Assembly (NCBI GenBank): GCA_963205005.1
Contig: CAUJHW010000094.1
Location: 1 to 40,975, forward strand
Direction: 5' to 3'
Origin: Pseudomonadota bacterium
GTDB taxonomy: Bacteria; Pseudomonadota; Alphaproteobacteria; Caulobacterales; Caulobacteraceae
DNA: 40,975 nucleotides
The translations under genes were made by a program, and so were the position numbers. The notes beneath the pieces are model-generated. The model worked only from the letters and a program-made list of their open reading frames with translations, had not been told where the DNA came from and made no database searches. Shown here one piece after another: positions 29,770 to 37,838 of this stretch. Within the stretch, counting starts at the first letter, position 1. Each line of letters opens with the position of its first letter.

Positions 29770-31583
29770 CAGATCGGCCTCGTGACATCGTTGAGCCAGT
29801 TCCGGACCTCGTCCTCGACCAGCGGCGCGATCACCTCGCGCACCCGGGCGTGGTAGGTGTTGAGCTGAGCCCGCTCTTCGGCGGACAAAAGGTCGGAGTC
29901 GATCAGGCGGCGGTCGATCGGGGCCAGGGTCAGGGTCTCCCAGCCGTGCATCGGACGCTCGCCGCCGGGGATCGGCGTCGCGGGCGTTACCACCTGCAGG
30001 TTCTCGATCCGGATGCCGTAGGCGCCTTCCTTGTAGTAGCCGGGCTCGTTGGACAGGATCATCCCGGGTCGCAGGGCCACGGTGTTCGGGGCCTTGGCGA
30101 TCCGCTGCGGGCCTTCGTGGACCCCGAGATACGAGCCGACGCCGTGGCCGGTGCCGTGGTCATAGTCCAGGCCGTGCTGCCACAACGCCATGCGCGCCAG
30201 GGTGTCGAGCTGCGATCCCGTTGTGCCAGCCGGGAAGCGGATCCGCGCCAGGGCCAGATGGCCCCTGAGCACCAGGGTGAACCGCTGGCGCATCTCGGCG
30301 CTGGGCTCGCCGAGGGCGATCGTTCGGGTGACGTCTGTGGTCCCGTCGAGGTACTGGGCGCCGGAATCCACCAGCAGCAGGGTTCCCTCGAAGCCCTTCA
30401 GGTTGAGGCGCTCGGTCGGGCGATAGTGGGGCAGGGCGCCGTTCGAGGCCACGCCGGCGATGGTGTCGAACGACAGGTCCTTCATGGCGCCTGTGGCGGC
30501 ACGGAAGGCCTCCAGCTTGCGGACCGCGGTGATCTCGTCGGGCGGATTGACCTGGCCCTCGGTGGCCACCCAGTGGAGGAAGCGGGTCAGCGCGGCGCCG
30601 TCGCGGACGTGGGCGTTGCGGGTTCCCTCGATCTCGACGCTGTTCTTGCAGGCCCGGGGCAGGGCGCAGGGGTCTTCCCCGCGGATCACGGTCGCGCCGG
30701 CGGCGGTCAGGGTGTCGAAATACCAGGCCGAGGACTGGGCGGGGTCAACAAGCACCCGGCGGCCCCTGAGTTCGGCCAGGGCGCCGGGCAGGTCGTCCGG
30801 CGTCTCCAGCCGTACCTGATTACCCAGCCATGCGGGCAGTTCGGAGGTCACCTTGGCGGGGTCAAGGAACAGCCGCGCCGTGCCGTCGGGGTTCAGGATC
30901 GCCTGGCCGATCGGCAGGGGGGAGCGGATCACGTCGCCGCCGCGGACATTAAACAGCCAGGCTATGGACGCCGGCGCTGTCAGCACCGCCGCCTCGCCGC
31001 CCCGCTGGGCGACCAGGGCGCCGACCCGGGCGCGCTTGGCGCTGGACTCCTCCCCGGAGACCTCCAGCGGATGCGGAACCACGGGCGCCTGCGGCTGCGG
31101 CGGGCGAGCCTTGCCCCAGGCCTGGTCCAGGGGGTTGACGTCGACGGGAACAAGCTCCGCGCCGGATTTCGCGGCGGCGTTCCTGAGGTGGCCGAGGGCG
31201 TCGGGACTGTGCAGGCGGGGGTCGTAGCCGATCCTATGGCCGGACCCTGTCGCGGTCTCGAGGTAAGCAGGCACGCCGCCCTCGACCAGATCGCGGATCT
31301 CGAACAGACCGGCATCCACCTGGTCACGGACCTGAAGGGTGTAGCGACCGTCCACAAAAACGGCAGCTCTGTCCTTGAGGATCACGGCAGCCCCGGCCGA
31401 GCCGGTGAAGCCGGTAGCCCAGGCCAGCCGGTCGTTGGCGGCGGGCAGATATTCGTTCTGGTGCTCGTCCTCGTGCGGCACCAGGAAGCCGTCGAGCCTC
31501 TGCCGGGCCATGGCCTCGCGGATCAGCGGAAGGTGCTGGGCGCCGAACGAGGGGTCGGTGGTTTCGTCGAAGGTCTGGAACAT
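29769..31583 (-). CDS. Aminopeptidase P family protein (M24)
   Basis: This 604-residue protein is an Xaa-Pro aminopeptidase that removes N-terminal residues preceding proline. It has two creatinase-type N-terminal domains (about 1-310) and the C-terminal pita-bread M24 domain. The metal ligands are visible as DSGAQYLDGTTDVTRT (two Asp), HGTGHGVGSYLGVHEGP (His) and SNEPGYYKEGAYGIRIEN (Glu), with a last Glu in RIEN. The length of about 600 is typical of eukaryote-like cytosolic forms found in Alphaproteobacteria. No signal peptide is present. It heads the operon with the methyltransferase and the NTF2-like protein. Confidence 0.95.
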   Translation of the reverse strand: MFQTFDETTDPSFGAQHLPLIREAMARQRLDGFLVPHEDEHQNEYLPAANDRLAWATGFTGSAGAAVILKDRAAVFVDGRYTLQVRDQVDAGLFEIRDLVEGGVPAYLETATGSGHRIGYDPRLHSPDALGHLRNAAAKSGAELVPVDVNPLDQAWGKARPPQPQAPVVPHPLEVSGEESSAKRARVGALVAQRGGEAAVLTAPASIAWLFNVRGGDVIRSPLPIGQAILNPDGTARLFLDPAKVTSELPAWLGNQVRLETPDDLPGALAELRGRRVLVDPAQSSAWYFDTLTAAGATVIRGEDPCALPRACKNSVEIEGTRNAHVRDGAALTRFLHWVATEGQVNPPDEITAVRKLEAFRAATGAMKDLSFDTIAGVASNGALPHYRPTERLNLKGFEGTLLLVDSGAQYLDGTTDVTRTIALGEPSAEMRQRFTLVLRGHLALARIRFPAGTTGSQLDTLARMALWQHGLDYDHGTGHGVGSYLGVHEGPQRIAKAPNTVALRPGMILSNEPGYYKEGAYGIRIENLQVVTPATPIPGGERPMHGWETLTLAPIDRRLIDSDLLSAEERAQLNTYHARVREVIAPLVEDEVRNWLNDVTRPI

Positions 31584-31653
31584 GCCCCGGATGTAAGCCC
31601 TTCGTGGGCCGGCGGCAAAGGGGCGCCTGCGCGCTTTTTATGTCCGGGTAAAA

Positions 31654-31682
31654 TTGACGTCCACGCAAGATGGCGCTATCAG
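31654..31682 (+). promoter_or_regulatory. Candidate sigma-70 promoter for the GIY-YIG gene
   Basis: TTGACGT (31654-31660) matches the Caulobacter -35 consensus TTGACGS except for the last base. After 14 nt comes GCTATCAG, a partial match to -10 GCTANAWC. The element ends about 6 nt before the ATG at 31689, so the transcript would be leaderless or nearly so. Confidence 0.5.
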
Positions 31683-31688
31683 GCCACC

Positions 31689-32033
31689 ATGGACAAGCAG
31701 ACCCGACGCGACCTTCTCCGAGACTACAAGGAGCGCAAGAGCACCATGGGCGTGTTCGCAGTGCGCTGCGCTGCGACCGGCGAGGTGTGGACCGCGGGCT
31801 CGCGCAACATCGACGCCCAGCAGAACAGCCTGTGGTTTGGCCTGCGCAACGGCGGGCATATCAATCGCGTCCTGCAGGCGGCCTGGACGGCCCACGGCGA
31901 GGCGGCTTTCAGCTTCGAGGTGCTGGAGCGGATCGAGGACGAGACCCTTACGCCCATGGGCCAGCTCGACCTGCTGAAGGCCCGCGAGCGGCACTGGCTG
32001 GCGGCCCTCGGTGCGAAGAAGGCCGTCGGCTAG
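31689..32033 (+). CDS. GIY-YIG nuclease family small protein
   Basis: A 114-residue protein starting [20 protein letters not shown]. The following [20 protein letters not shown] corresponds to the GIY-YIG core (first strand GVFAVR, then a strand with VWTAGSR), with [14 protein letters not shown] and a helix ending in [14 protein letters not shown]. The classic tyrosines are largely replaced, so nuclease activity is not certain. A long open frame upstream is a shadow of the antisense aminopeptidase gene. The stop interlocks with the prmA stop through CTAG. A strong promoter-like element lies directly before the ATG. Confidence 0.8.
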   Translation: MDKQTRRDLLRDYKERKSTMGVFAVRCAATGEVWTAGSRNIDAQQNSLWFGLRNGGHINRVLQAAWTAHGEAAFSFEVLERIEDETLTPMGQLDLLKARERHWLAALGAKKAVG

Positions 32034-32893
32034 GCCCGGCGCAGCACCAGGGTCGCCCAGGCGTCGCGGTGGATGCGGCGGACCAGCCGGAAGCCCTTGG
32101 ACTGATAGGCGGCGAACACCCGGCGCTCCTGGGTGCGCAGCAGGCCTGACAGGATCGCGTAGCCGCCCGGCTTCAGCGCCCGCTTGATGTCCTGCGACAG
32201 GGCCACCAGCGGCGGTGCCAGGATGTTGGCGAAGGCCAGGTCGTAGGGACCATCGCCGCGCACCTCGGGGTGGTTGAGACCCGAGGCGTGGACGAAGCGG
32301 GCCTTCGCCCCGTTCAGTTCGGCGTTCTCGTTGGCGATGCGCACCGAGGGCCCGTCGATGTCGGTGCCGACAGCGATGGCGGAGCCTGTGCGCGCCGCGG
32401 CGATGGCCAGCACACCGGTGCCGCAGCCCACGTCCAGCACGCGCGTGAACCGCCGGCGCTTGAGCAGTTCATGGTAGGCGAACAGGCAGCCGACCGTGGT
32501 GCCATGGTGCCCGGTGCCGAAGGCCGCGCCGGCCTCGATCCGCAGGTTGACCGTGCTGGCCGGGGCCAGACCGCCGTCGTGGGCGCCGTAGACGAAGAAG
32601 CGGCCCGCGCGCACGGGCGGCAGGCCGGACAGCGCCATGGCCAGCCAGTCGGCGTCGGCGAGCACCTCGGTGATCACCCTCAGGGTCGGGAAACCCGCCA
32701 GCACCGCGTCGATCGCGGCCTGTTCATCCGGCGCGTTCGGGAAGGCGTCGATGCGCCAGATGTCGCGGTCCTCGTCCTCTTCCAGGATCGAGAAGGTCAG
32801 AGCCTCGGTGGCGGGGTCGGCCTCAAGCGCCGCTGCGGCGGCTTCGGCGTCGGCGCGGGGGCCGCGGGCGATGATCTGGAAGGCCTCACTCAT
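32030..32893 (-). CDS. prmA: Ribosomal protein L11 methyltransferase
   Basis: PrmA methylates ribosomal protein L11 using S-adenosylmethionine. The 287-residue protein has an N-terminal substrate-recognition domain (about 1-115, with the acidic [15 protein letters not shown]). The methyltransferase core follows: [51 protein letters not shown] and the catalytic-region [13 protein letters not shown]. The order and the GTGHHGTT motif are specific to PrmA. It lies 45 nt downstream of the membrane-anchored hypothetical gene, on the same strand. Confidence 0.95.
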   Translation of the reverse strand: MSEAFQIIARGPRADAEAAAAALEADPATEALTFSILEEDEDRDIWRIDAFPNAPDEQAAIDAVLAGFPTLRVITEVLADADWLAMALSGLPPVRAGRFFVYGAHDGGLAPASTVNLRIEAGAAFGTGHHGTTVGCLFAYHELLKRRRFTRVLDVGCGTGVLAIAAARTGSAIAVGTDIDGPSVRIANENAELNGAKARFVHASGLNHPEVRGDGPYDLAFANILAPPLVALSQDIKRALKPGGYAILSGLLRTQERRVFAAYQSKGFRLVRRIHRDAWATLVLRRA

Positions 32894-32938
32894 GGGCGGG
32901 AGGCTCTACCGGTAAGGCGGACGAAAGGCGAGGGGAGA

Positions 32939-33397
32939 TCAGCCGGGGGCGTCATCGCCGGGCGGTTGCGGGGGCGGGGGCAGGTCGGTCTCGTAGACTA
33001 CGCCGCCGGAGCGGGACGGGTAGTCGATGGGCGGCTCCGGCGGCTCGCGCCAGGCCGCGGGCTCCGGCCGGACCCGCATCTCCGGAGCCGGCTCGACGGC
33101 TTCGGGCGGGATCTGGGGCGCGTCGACCAAGGCCTGGACGAATTCGGCGGGCGGTCGCGTCGCGTCTGTTCCGGTCACGTATTCCGGGATCGGCCCGGCA
33201 TACCGGCCCAGTCCAGGATCACCGCCGCCCGGGGCTTCCCGCGCGCCGCCGCCCGCCACCAGGGTCTGCGGGGCCAGCGGAGCTTCCTCGCCCAGGTCGG
33301 GATGAAGCGTGGCGCCGAGCATCAGGCCCGCCGCCGTCGCCACCGCCGCGCCGGCGAGAAGCGCCGGCAGGTCTCGGGACTGGAACGGACTCCACAT
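32939..33397 (-). CDS. Membrane-anchored proline-rich hypothetical protein
   Basis: I do not recognise this 152-residue protein. It has a short basic start, one hydrophobic segment (about residues 11-30, ALLAGAAVATAAGLMLGATL) and then a proline- and glutamate-rich, probably disordered region ending PPPPQPPGDDAPG. This is the pattern of an N-terminally anchored periplasmic protein. The segment RYAGPIPEYVTGTDATRPP is the most conserved-looking part. It sits between corA and prmA, on the same strand and closely spaced. It is probably real because it fills the gap and has the local codon bias. Confidence 0.7.
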   Translation of the reverse strand: MWSPFQSRDLPALLAGAAVATAAGLMLGATLHPDLGEEAPLAPQTLVAGGGAREAPGGGDPGLGRYAGPIPEYVTGTDATRPPAEFVQALVDAPQIPPEAVEPAPEMRVRPEPAAWREPPEPPIDYPSRSGGVVYETDLPPPPQPPGDDAPG

Positions 33398-33434
33398 TTC
33401 TGGAGAACCCCTGCGGCGAGGCTTTGGTTTCAGG

Positions 33435-34403
33435 TCAGAGCCACTTGGCCCGGCGGAAAGCGATGAACAATCCGGCGCACATCACCACCACCGTGGCGAG
33501 CACGAACAGGTAGCCGTAGCGCCAGTGCAGTTCGGGCATGACCTCGAAATTCATGCCGTAGAGGCCGAACACCATGGTCGGGATGGCGAGGATCGCCGCG
33601 CCGGCCGTCAGTCGGCGGCTGACATCGTTCTGGCGCTGCTGCTCGAACAGGTTGGACACCTCGAACACGGACGACAGCACGTCGCGCAGGCCTTCGACGG
33701 AACTTGCCACCCGCCGCACGTGATCGCCCACATCGCGGAAATAGGGCCGGACGCTGGCGTCCATGAACGGCAGGTGCAGGTGCTCCAGCCGCGCGCAGAC
33801 CTCTTCCATGGGCCCCAGCTTGCGCCGGAAGCGCGTCAGGGTCTGGCGCAGGTTGAAAAGGTGGGTGACGTCGTCGCGGCTCAGGAAACTGTCCAGGGCC
33901 CGGCGCTCGATCGCCAGCACATCCTCCTCGATCTCATCCACGATCGGCTGGTAGCCGTCGACGACGAAGTCGAGGATCGAATAGAGCACATAGGCGATGC
34001 CATGCTGCAGCATCGCCGGCGAGCTTTCCAGATGACGCCGCACCTCGGTGTGGGCGCGGTCGGAGCCCTTGCGAATGGTGATGATGTGGTTGCGGCAGAG
34101 GAAGGCGCAGGTCTCGCCGTAGACGATCTCCTCGTTCTCCAGCCGCGCCGTGCGGCAGACCACGAAGATCTGGTCGCCATAGACGCTGACCTTGGGCAGA
34201 GGGTGGTCGCAGAGCGCGTCCTCGATGCCCAGCGGATGCAGGTTGAACTTCAGCCGCAGCATCTCGAGTTCGTCAGCCGTGGGGTCGACCAGGCCGATCC
34301 AGGCGAACTGGTGGGGCTGGACCTTGCGGTCATCGTCCTCGTGCAGCCGCAGATGCCGCAGACGGTGGCCTTCCGAATAGACCCTGGCGGCGGCGATAGG
34401 CAT
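33435..34403 (-). CDS. corA: CorA-type magnesium/cobalt transport protein
   Basis: CorA is a pentameric inner-membrane channel for Mg2+. The 322-residue protein has a long cytoplasmic alpha/beta funnel domain (about 1-255) with HPLGIEDALCDHPLPKV, and a long stalk helix region. The two C-terminal membrane helices are separated by the signature GMN at 283-285 with the MPEL loop (FEVMPELHW). The protein ends in basic FRRAKWL as expected. An 87-nt gap with a hairpin separates it from uvrD upstream. Confidence 0.95.
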   Translation of the reverse strand: MPIAAARVYSEGHRLRHLRLHEDDDRKVQPHQFAWIGLVDPTADELEMLRLKFNLHPLGIEDALCDHPLPKVSVYGDQIFVVCRTARLENEEIVYGETCAFLCRNHIITIRKGSDRAHTEVRRHLESSPAMLQHGIAYVLYSILDFVVDGYQPIVDEIEEDVLAIERRALDSFLSRDDVTHLFNLRQTLTRFRRKLGPMEEVCARLEHLHLPFMDASVRPYFRDVGDHVRRVASSVEGLRDVLSSVFEVSNLFEQQRQNDVSRRLTAGAAILAIPTMVFGLYGMNFEVMPELHWRYGYLFVLATVVVMCAGLFIAFRRAKWL

Positions 34404-34465
34404 CCGGCATGCGTCTCCCTGTTGCTGGGGGAATGAGACGCCAATGGCGAAGGTTAGGCAACGGT

Positions 34466-34484
34466 GCTCCCCTTGCAGGGGAGC
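34466..34484 (-). terminator. Hairpin between uvrD and corA
   Basis: GCTCCCC and GGGGAGC form a perfect 7-bp stem around TTGCA. It begins 7 nt beyond the uvrD stop. No run of T follows on the minus strand, so it is either a weak terminator or a short intergenic repeat hairpin. Confidence 0.4.
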
Positions 34485-34490
34485 TTCGCC

Positions 34491-36833
34491 TCACGGCTTC
34501 TCGACGAAGCTGTCGATGACCTTCTTCTCGCCGGCCTTGTCGAAGGCGACGGTCAGCTTGTTGCCTTCGACCCCGCGGACGGTGCCGTAGCCGAACTTGA
34601 TGTGGAAGACCCGGTCGCCACGGGCATAGGCGCTGCCGGCGGCGCTGTCGGATGTGGCCACCAGCCGGCCGTCACCCTCGATCACCTGCTGGCGGCCGGG
34701 ATGGCTGCCCTTGTAGTTGGCGGCCTGGGCGCGGCGCCAGCCGGGCGAGGAATAGCCCGCGCCGAAGGACGGGGTCTCGTCCCAGCGCGACCCGTGCTGC
34801 TGCATGCCGGGGCCACCGCCGTAGTAGCCGGTCTCGGACGAGGCCTCGACGTTGTCGATCGGCAGTTCGTCGACGAAACGGCTGGGCAGCTGACTGGTCC
34901 AGCGGCCGTAGACCTGACGATTGGCGGCGAAGGAGATCCGGGCTTCCTCGCGGGCGCGGGTGATGCCCACGTAGGCCAGCCGGCGCTCCTCCTCGAGGCC
35001 CTTCTCGCCCTTCTCGTCCATGCTGCGCTGGGACGGGAAAACGCCTTCCTCCCAGCCGGGCAGGAAGACCAGCGGGAACTCCAGCCCCTTGGCCGAGTGC
35101 AGGGTCATGATCTGCACGGCGTCGGTCTGAGGGCCGCGGTCCAGGTCCATCACCAGCGAGACGTGTTCCAGATAGCCCTGGAGCGTCTCGAAGTTGGCCA
35201 TCGACTGGACCAACTCCTTCAGGTTCTCAAGCCGGGTCTGGCTGGTGGGCCCTTTGTCCAGTCGCAGCGCGTCGGTGTAGCCGCTCTCCTCCAGCACCTG
35301 CTCCATGACCCGGGCGTGCGCCGTGCGTTCGGCCTCGCCGCGCCAGCGGTCGAGGTCGCGCAGGAAGTTGGACAGGCTGGTGCGGGTGCGGGCCGCCAGT
35401 TCGTCGGTGCGCACCAGTTCGCGCGCGGCCGTGGTCGCCGAGACGCCGTTCAGCCGGGCCATCTGCAACAGCTTCTGGACGGTGGTTTCGCCGATGCCGC
35501 GCTTGGGCACATTGACGATCCGCTCGAAGGCCAGGTCGTCTTCGTCGGAGTTGATCAGCCGCAGGTAGGCGTGGGCGTCGCGGATCTCGGCCCGCTCGAA
35601 GAACCGTGGGCCGCCGACCACCGTGTAGGGGATCTGCAGCATCACGAACCGCTCTTCGAAGGCCCGCATCTGGAACGAGGCGCGCACCAGGATCGCCATG
35701 TCGCGGTAAACGCGCGGGTTGCGGTCGGTAGAGCCCTTCTTCGCCCGCTCGATCTCGTCGGCGATCAGCCGGCTTTCCGCCTCGCCGTCCCAGACGCCCC
35801 GGACCACGACCTTCTCGCCGCCCTCGGCCTCGGTCCACAGGGTCTTGCCCAGCCGGCCCTTGTTGGCGGCAATCAGCCCCGAGGCGGCGGCCAGGATGTG
35901 GCTGGTGGAGCGGTAGTTGCGCTCCAGCCGCACCACCTTGGCGCCCGGAAAGTCCCGCTCGAAGCGCAGGATGTTATCCACCTCGGCGCCCCGCCAGCCG
36001 TAGATCGACTGGTCGTCGTCGCCCACGCAGCACAGGTTCTGGCTCTTCTGGGCCAGCAGCCGCAGCCACAGGTACTGGGCGACGTTGGTGTCCTGGTACT
36101 CGTCCACCAGCAGGTAGCGGAAGCGGGCGTGGTAGTCGGCCAGCACGTCGGGGTGGCCGGTGAAGATGGTCAGGTTGTGCAGCAGCAGGTCGCCGAAGTC
36201 GCAGGCGTTCAACGTGCGCATGCGCTCCTGGTACATCCGGTACAGCGCCTGGCCCTTGCCGTTGGCGAAATGGGCGTTCTCGGCGGGCGGCAGCTGGTCG
36301 GGCCGCCAGCCGCGGTTCTTCCAGTGGTCGATCAGCCCGGCCAGGGCCTTGGGCGTCCAGCGCTTGGTGTCGATGTTCTCGGCTTCCAGCACCTGCTTGA
36401 TCAGCCGTTCCTGATCGTCCTGATCGAGGATGGTGTAGTTCGACTTCAGGCCCACCAGCTCGGCGTGCCGCCGCAGGATCTGGGCGGCCACCGAGTGGAA
36501 GGTCCCGAGCCAGCGCAGGCCCTCGGCCGACGGGCCGATGATCGCGGCGATCCGCTCGCGCATCTCGCGCGCGGCCTTGTTGGTGAAGGTGACCGCCAGC
36601 AGTTCCCAGGGCTTCGCCCGGCCGCTGGCCAGGATATGCGCCAGGCGCGTCGTCAGCACCTTGGTCTTGCCCGTGCCGGCGCCCGCCAGCACCAGCACGG
36701 GTCCGTCAACGGCCTCGACGGCCGCCCGCTGCTCGGGGTTCAGGCCGGCGAAATAGTCCGCCGGGCGCGCATCGGCCCGGGCGAGGTCGCTGATGCGGGG
36801 CGCGGGCAGGTCGGAGGATTCGTAGGAAGACAT
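34491..36833 (-). CDS. uvrD: UvrD/PcrA-type ATP-dependent DNA helicase
   Basis: This 780-residue superfamily 1A helicase unwinds DNA 3' to 5' in mismatch and nucleotide-excision repair. The helicase motifs run in order: LNPEQRAAVEAVDGPVL (Q motif region), Walker A GAGTGKT at 51-57, FTNKAAREMRERI, Walker B LLVDEYQDTN, DDQSIYGWRGAE, LERNYRST and LHSAKGLEFPLVFLPG, then YVGITRARE. The C-terminal PcrA/UvrD tail VFHIKFGYGTVRGVEGNKL is present. The ATG at 36833 is chosen because the conserved part starts just after it. The frame stays open to 37016, but that part is translated from an inverted-repeat element. Confidence 0.95.
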   Translation of the reverse strand: MSSYESSDLPAPRISDLARADARPADYFAGLNPEQRAAVEAVDGPVLVLAGAGTGKTKVLTTRLAHILASGRAKPWELLAVTFTNKAAREMRERIAAIIGPSAEGLRWLGTFHSVAAQILRRHAELVGLKSNYTILDQDDQERLIKQVLEAENIDTKRWTPKALAGLIDHWKNRGWRPDQLPPAENAHFANGKGQALYRMYQERMRTLNACDFGDLLLHNLTIFTGHPDVLADYHARFRYLLVDEYQDTNVAQYLWLRLLAQKSQNLCCVGDDDQSIYGWRGAEVDNILRFERDFPGAKVVRLERNYRSTSHILAAASGLIAANKGRLGKTLWTEAEGGEKVVVRGVWDGEAESRLIADEIERAKKGSTDRNPRVYRDMAILVRASFQMRAFEERFVMLQIPYTVVGGPRFFERAEIRDAHAYLRLINSDEDDLAFERIVNVPKRGIGETTVQKLLQMARLNGVSATTAARELVRTDELAARTRTSLSNFLRDLDRWRGEAERTAHARVMEQVLEESGYTDALRLDKGPTSQTRLENLKELVQSMANFETLQGYLEHVSLVMDLDRGPQTDAVQIMTLHSAKGLEFPLVFLPGWEEGVFPSQRSMDEKGEKGLEEERRLAYVGITRAREEARISFAANRQVYGRWTSQLPSRFVDELPIDNVEASSETGYYGGGPGMQQHGSRWDETPSFGAGYSSPGWRRAQAANYKGSHPGRQQVIEGDGRLVATSDSAAGSAYARGDRVFHIKFGYGTVRGVEGNKLTVAFDKAGEKKVIDSFVEKP

Positions 36834-36873
36834 CAGAACATATGTAGCACATGCGTGGTCATGCAGAATCCCC

Positions 36874-37009
36874 TTCCCTCCCTTAATGGGGAGGGAAGGC
36901 GCGCCCGTGGGCGCGCAGGGTGGGGTAGTCGGGCTCAAGCGCGGCGCCCTGTCGTGACTTCCCCACCCTGATCGCTTTGCGATCTGTCCCTCCCCATTAA
37001 GGGAGGGAA
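36874..37009. repeat. Inverted-repeat element (MITE/REP-like) upstream of uvrD
   Basis: A 23-bp sequence at 36874-36896 is repeated as a perfect inverse at 36987-37009 (TTCCCTCCCTTAATGGGG in one arm). Each arm is itself nearly palindromic (TCCCTCCC against GGGGAGGGA). Inside are two more hairpins, GCGCGCCC/GGGCGCGC near 36900-36917 and GATCGC/GCGATC near 36970-36984. The ~136-bp unit encodes no sensible protein, although the uvrD frame runs open through it. It looks like a dispersed intergenic repeat or a miniature inverted-repeat element. Confidence 0.75.
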
Positions 37010-37140
37010 CGCTCACCCCTCACAAACCCTAGAGCCGCCACCCGGCAGGCCGAGGCCAGCGGGCGCTCGCCGCGGCCCCGGTCGATGCTGACGATCAGGG
37101 CGGCCCGTATGAGGCCGCGAGCGGTGGCTATGGCGCCGAA
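36997..37140 (-). pseudogene. Broken ribbon-helix-helix gene copy
   Basis: The minus frame reads IATARGLIRAALIVSIDRG and continues as the last part of the intact RHH gene at 37521, then runs into the repeat element and stops at TAA (36999-36997). The intact gene reads MAGARGQSLAALIVSIDRG there. The N-terminal half, with the DNA-binding strand, is absent. The final 81 bp are nearly identical to the intact copy while the preceding part is diverged. This fits a decayed paralogue with later gene conversion, or a partial duplication. Confidence 0.7.
37025..37105. repeat. 81-bp direct repeat, copy A
   Basis: Identical to 37537-37617 except for one base (A at 37033, C at 37545). The repeats are 512 bp apart and in the same orientation. 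Copy A lies in the broken RHH gene, next to the inverted-repeat element. Confidence 0.95.
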
Positions 37141-37183
37141 GAACGGCAGCGTCGCGTTCGCGCTGCGTTCCAGATGCGACGAT

Positions 37184-37468
37184 TCACTTCAGGGTGCGCA
37201 ACCTTGAGCGTTCGGTCGGCGTGAGGCGATCGAAACAGGTGTTCATAAGTCCCATGAACTCCCCGTAGAGGATATCGCCAGACAACTTGGGGGCGTTGGC
37301 GGTCCAGTTCCTCAAACGATCGACTTTCCGAAGACGCTTCAGGTAGATGCGGACCAGGGGCCGCTCTCCATCGCCGCGGCTTTCGGCCAAAGAGAGGCCC
37401 GCTCCCAGACACTTCAGGTCGGCGGCTTGTTCGACGGTCAACTCGGACGGCGGCGGGACAGCTTCCAT
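37184..37468 (-). CDS. Unrecognised small protein between the direct repeats
   Basis: A 94-residue protein if read from the ATG at 37468 (MEAVPPPSELTVEQAADLKC); an upstream ATG at 37504 would give 106 residues. I do not recognise a family. It is basic and helical-looking, with RIYLKRLRKVDRLRNWTANA and DRLTPTERSRLRTL, compatible with a nucleic-acid contact but not proof of it. The stretch is visibly less GC-rich than its neighbours, and it lies between the two copies of an 81-bp repeat, so it may have been acquired with a rearrangement. Confidence 0.5.
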   Translation of the reverse strand: MEAVPPPSELTVEQAADLKCLGAGLSLAESRGDGERPLVRIYLKRLRKVDRLRNWTANAPKLSGDILYGEFMGLMNTCFDRLTPTERSRLRTLK

Positions 37469-37520
37469 AACTTTATACTGATCGGGCGGGGTTGGGGTCA
37501 GCAAGCCTTCCGTGCGTCCG

Positions 37521-37733
37521 CTAGGCTTCCCGAGCGAACCCTAGCGCCGCCACCCGGCAGGCCGAGGCCAGCGGGCGCTCGCCGCGGCCCCGGTCGATGC
37601 TGACGATCAGGGCGGCCAGGCTCTGGCCTCGCGCGCCGGCCATCTCGTCCAGCACCGCCCAGAACTCCGGCTCCAGTGCGATCGAGGTGGCGTGGCCGGT
37701 GAGCAGGACGGAGCGTTTTTTCAGCGCGGGCAT
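37521..37733 (-). CDS. Ribbon-helix-helix domain protein (RHH_4-like)
   Basis: A 70-residue protein starting MPALKKRSVLLTGHATSIAL, followed by EPEFWAVLDEMAGARGQSLA and ending VAALGFAREA. The KRSVLLTGHATSIALEPEFW opening is typical of the RHH_4 family, small putative DNA-binding proteins common in Alphaproteobacteria. The ATG at 37733 matches the family start. A GTG at 37808 would add 25 residues with no family match. It is divergent from the coq4-like gene. An inverted repeat in the shared upstream region could be its operator, since many RHH proteins regulate themselves. Confidence 0.8.
   Translation of the reverse strand: MPALKKRSVLLTGHATSIALEPEFWAVLDEMAGARGQSLAALIVSIDRGRGERPLASACRVAALGFAREA
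37537..37617. repeat. 81-bp direct repeat, copy B
   Basis: Second copy of the repeat, inside the 3' half of the intact RHH gene. Beyond 37617 the similarity to copy A falls to roughly 60% and then disappears. Confidence 0.95.
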
Positions 37734-37787
37734 GGGGCAACTGTTTACCGGTTTCGCGGCAAACTCGCATCGCCCCTTGAAAAAAGA

Positions 37788-37801
37788 TGACGGGGTCGTC
37801 A
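37788..37801. promoter_or_regulatory. Inverted repeat in the RHH/coq4 divergent promoter region
   Basis: TGACG-GGGT-CGTCA is a perfect 5-bp inverted repeat, with AAAG and CTTT extending it imperfectly. It lies 37 nt before the coq4-like ATG and 54 nt before the RHH start. It is a candidate operator, without direct evidence. Confidence 0.35.
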
Positions 37802-37838
37802 CTTTCACACGCTGACGCTCGACCTAGGACTCCCCTCC

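Noticed and set aside
29850..31688. Upstream in-frame extension of the GIY-YIG gene
   Set aside because: It is the antisense of the aminopeptidase P gene; the GIY-YIG protein starts at the ATG at 31689, just after a promoter-like element.
34464..36971. 835-codon plus-strand open frame opposite uvrD
   Set aside because: Antisense shadow; Gly/Ala/Val/His-rich with no domain.
36834..37016. N-terminal extension of UvrD by 61 residues
   Set aside because: It is translated from the inverted-repeat element and is not helicase-like; the ATG at 36833 fits the family.
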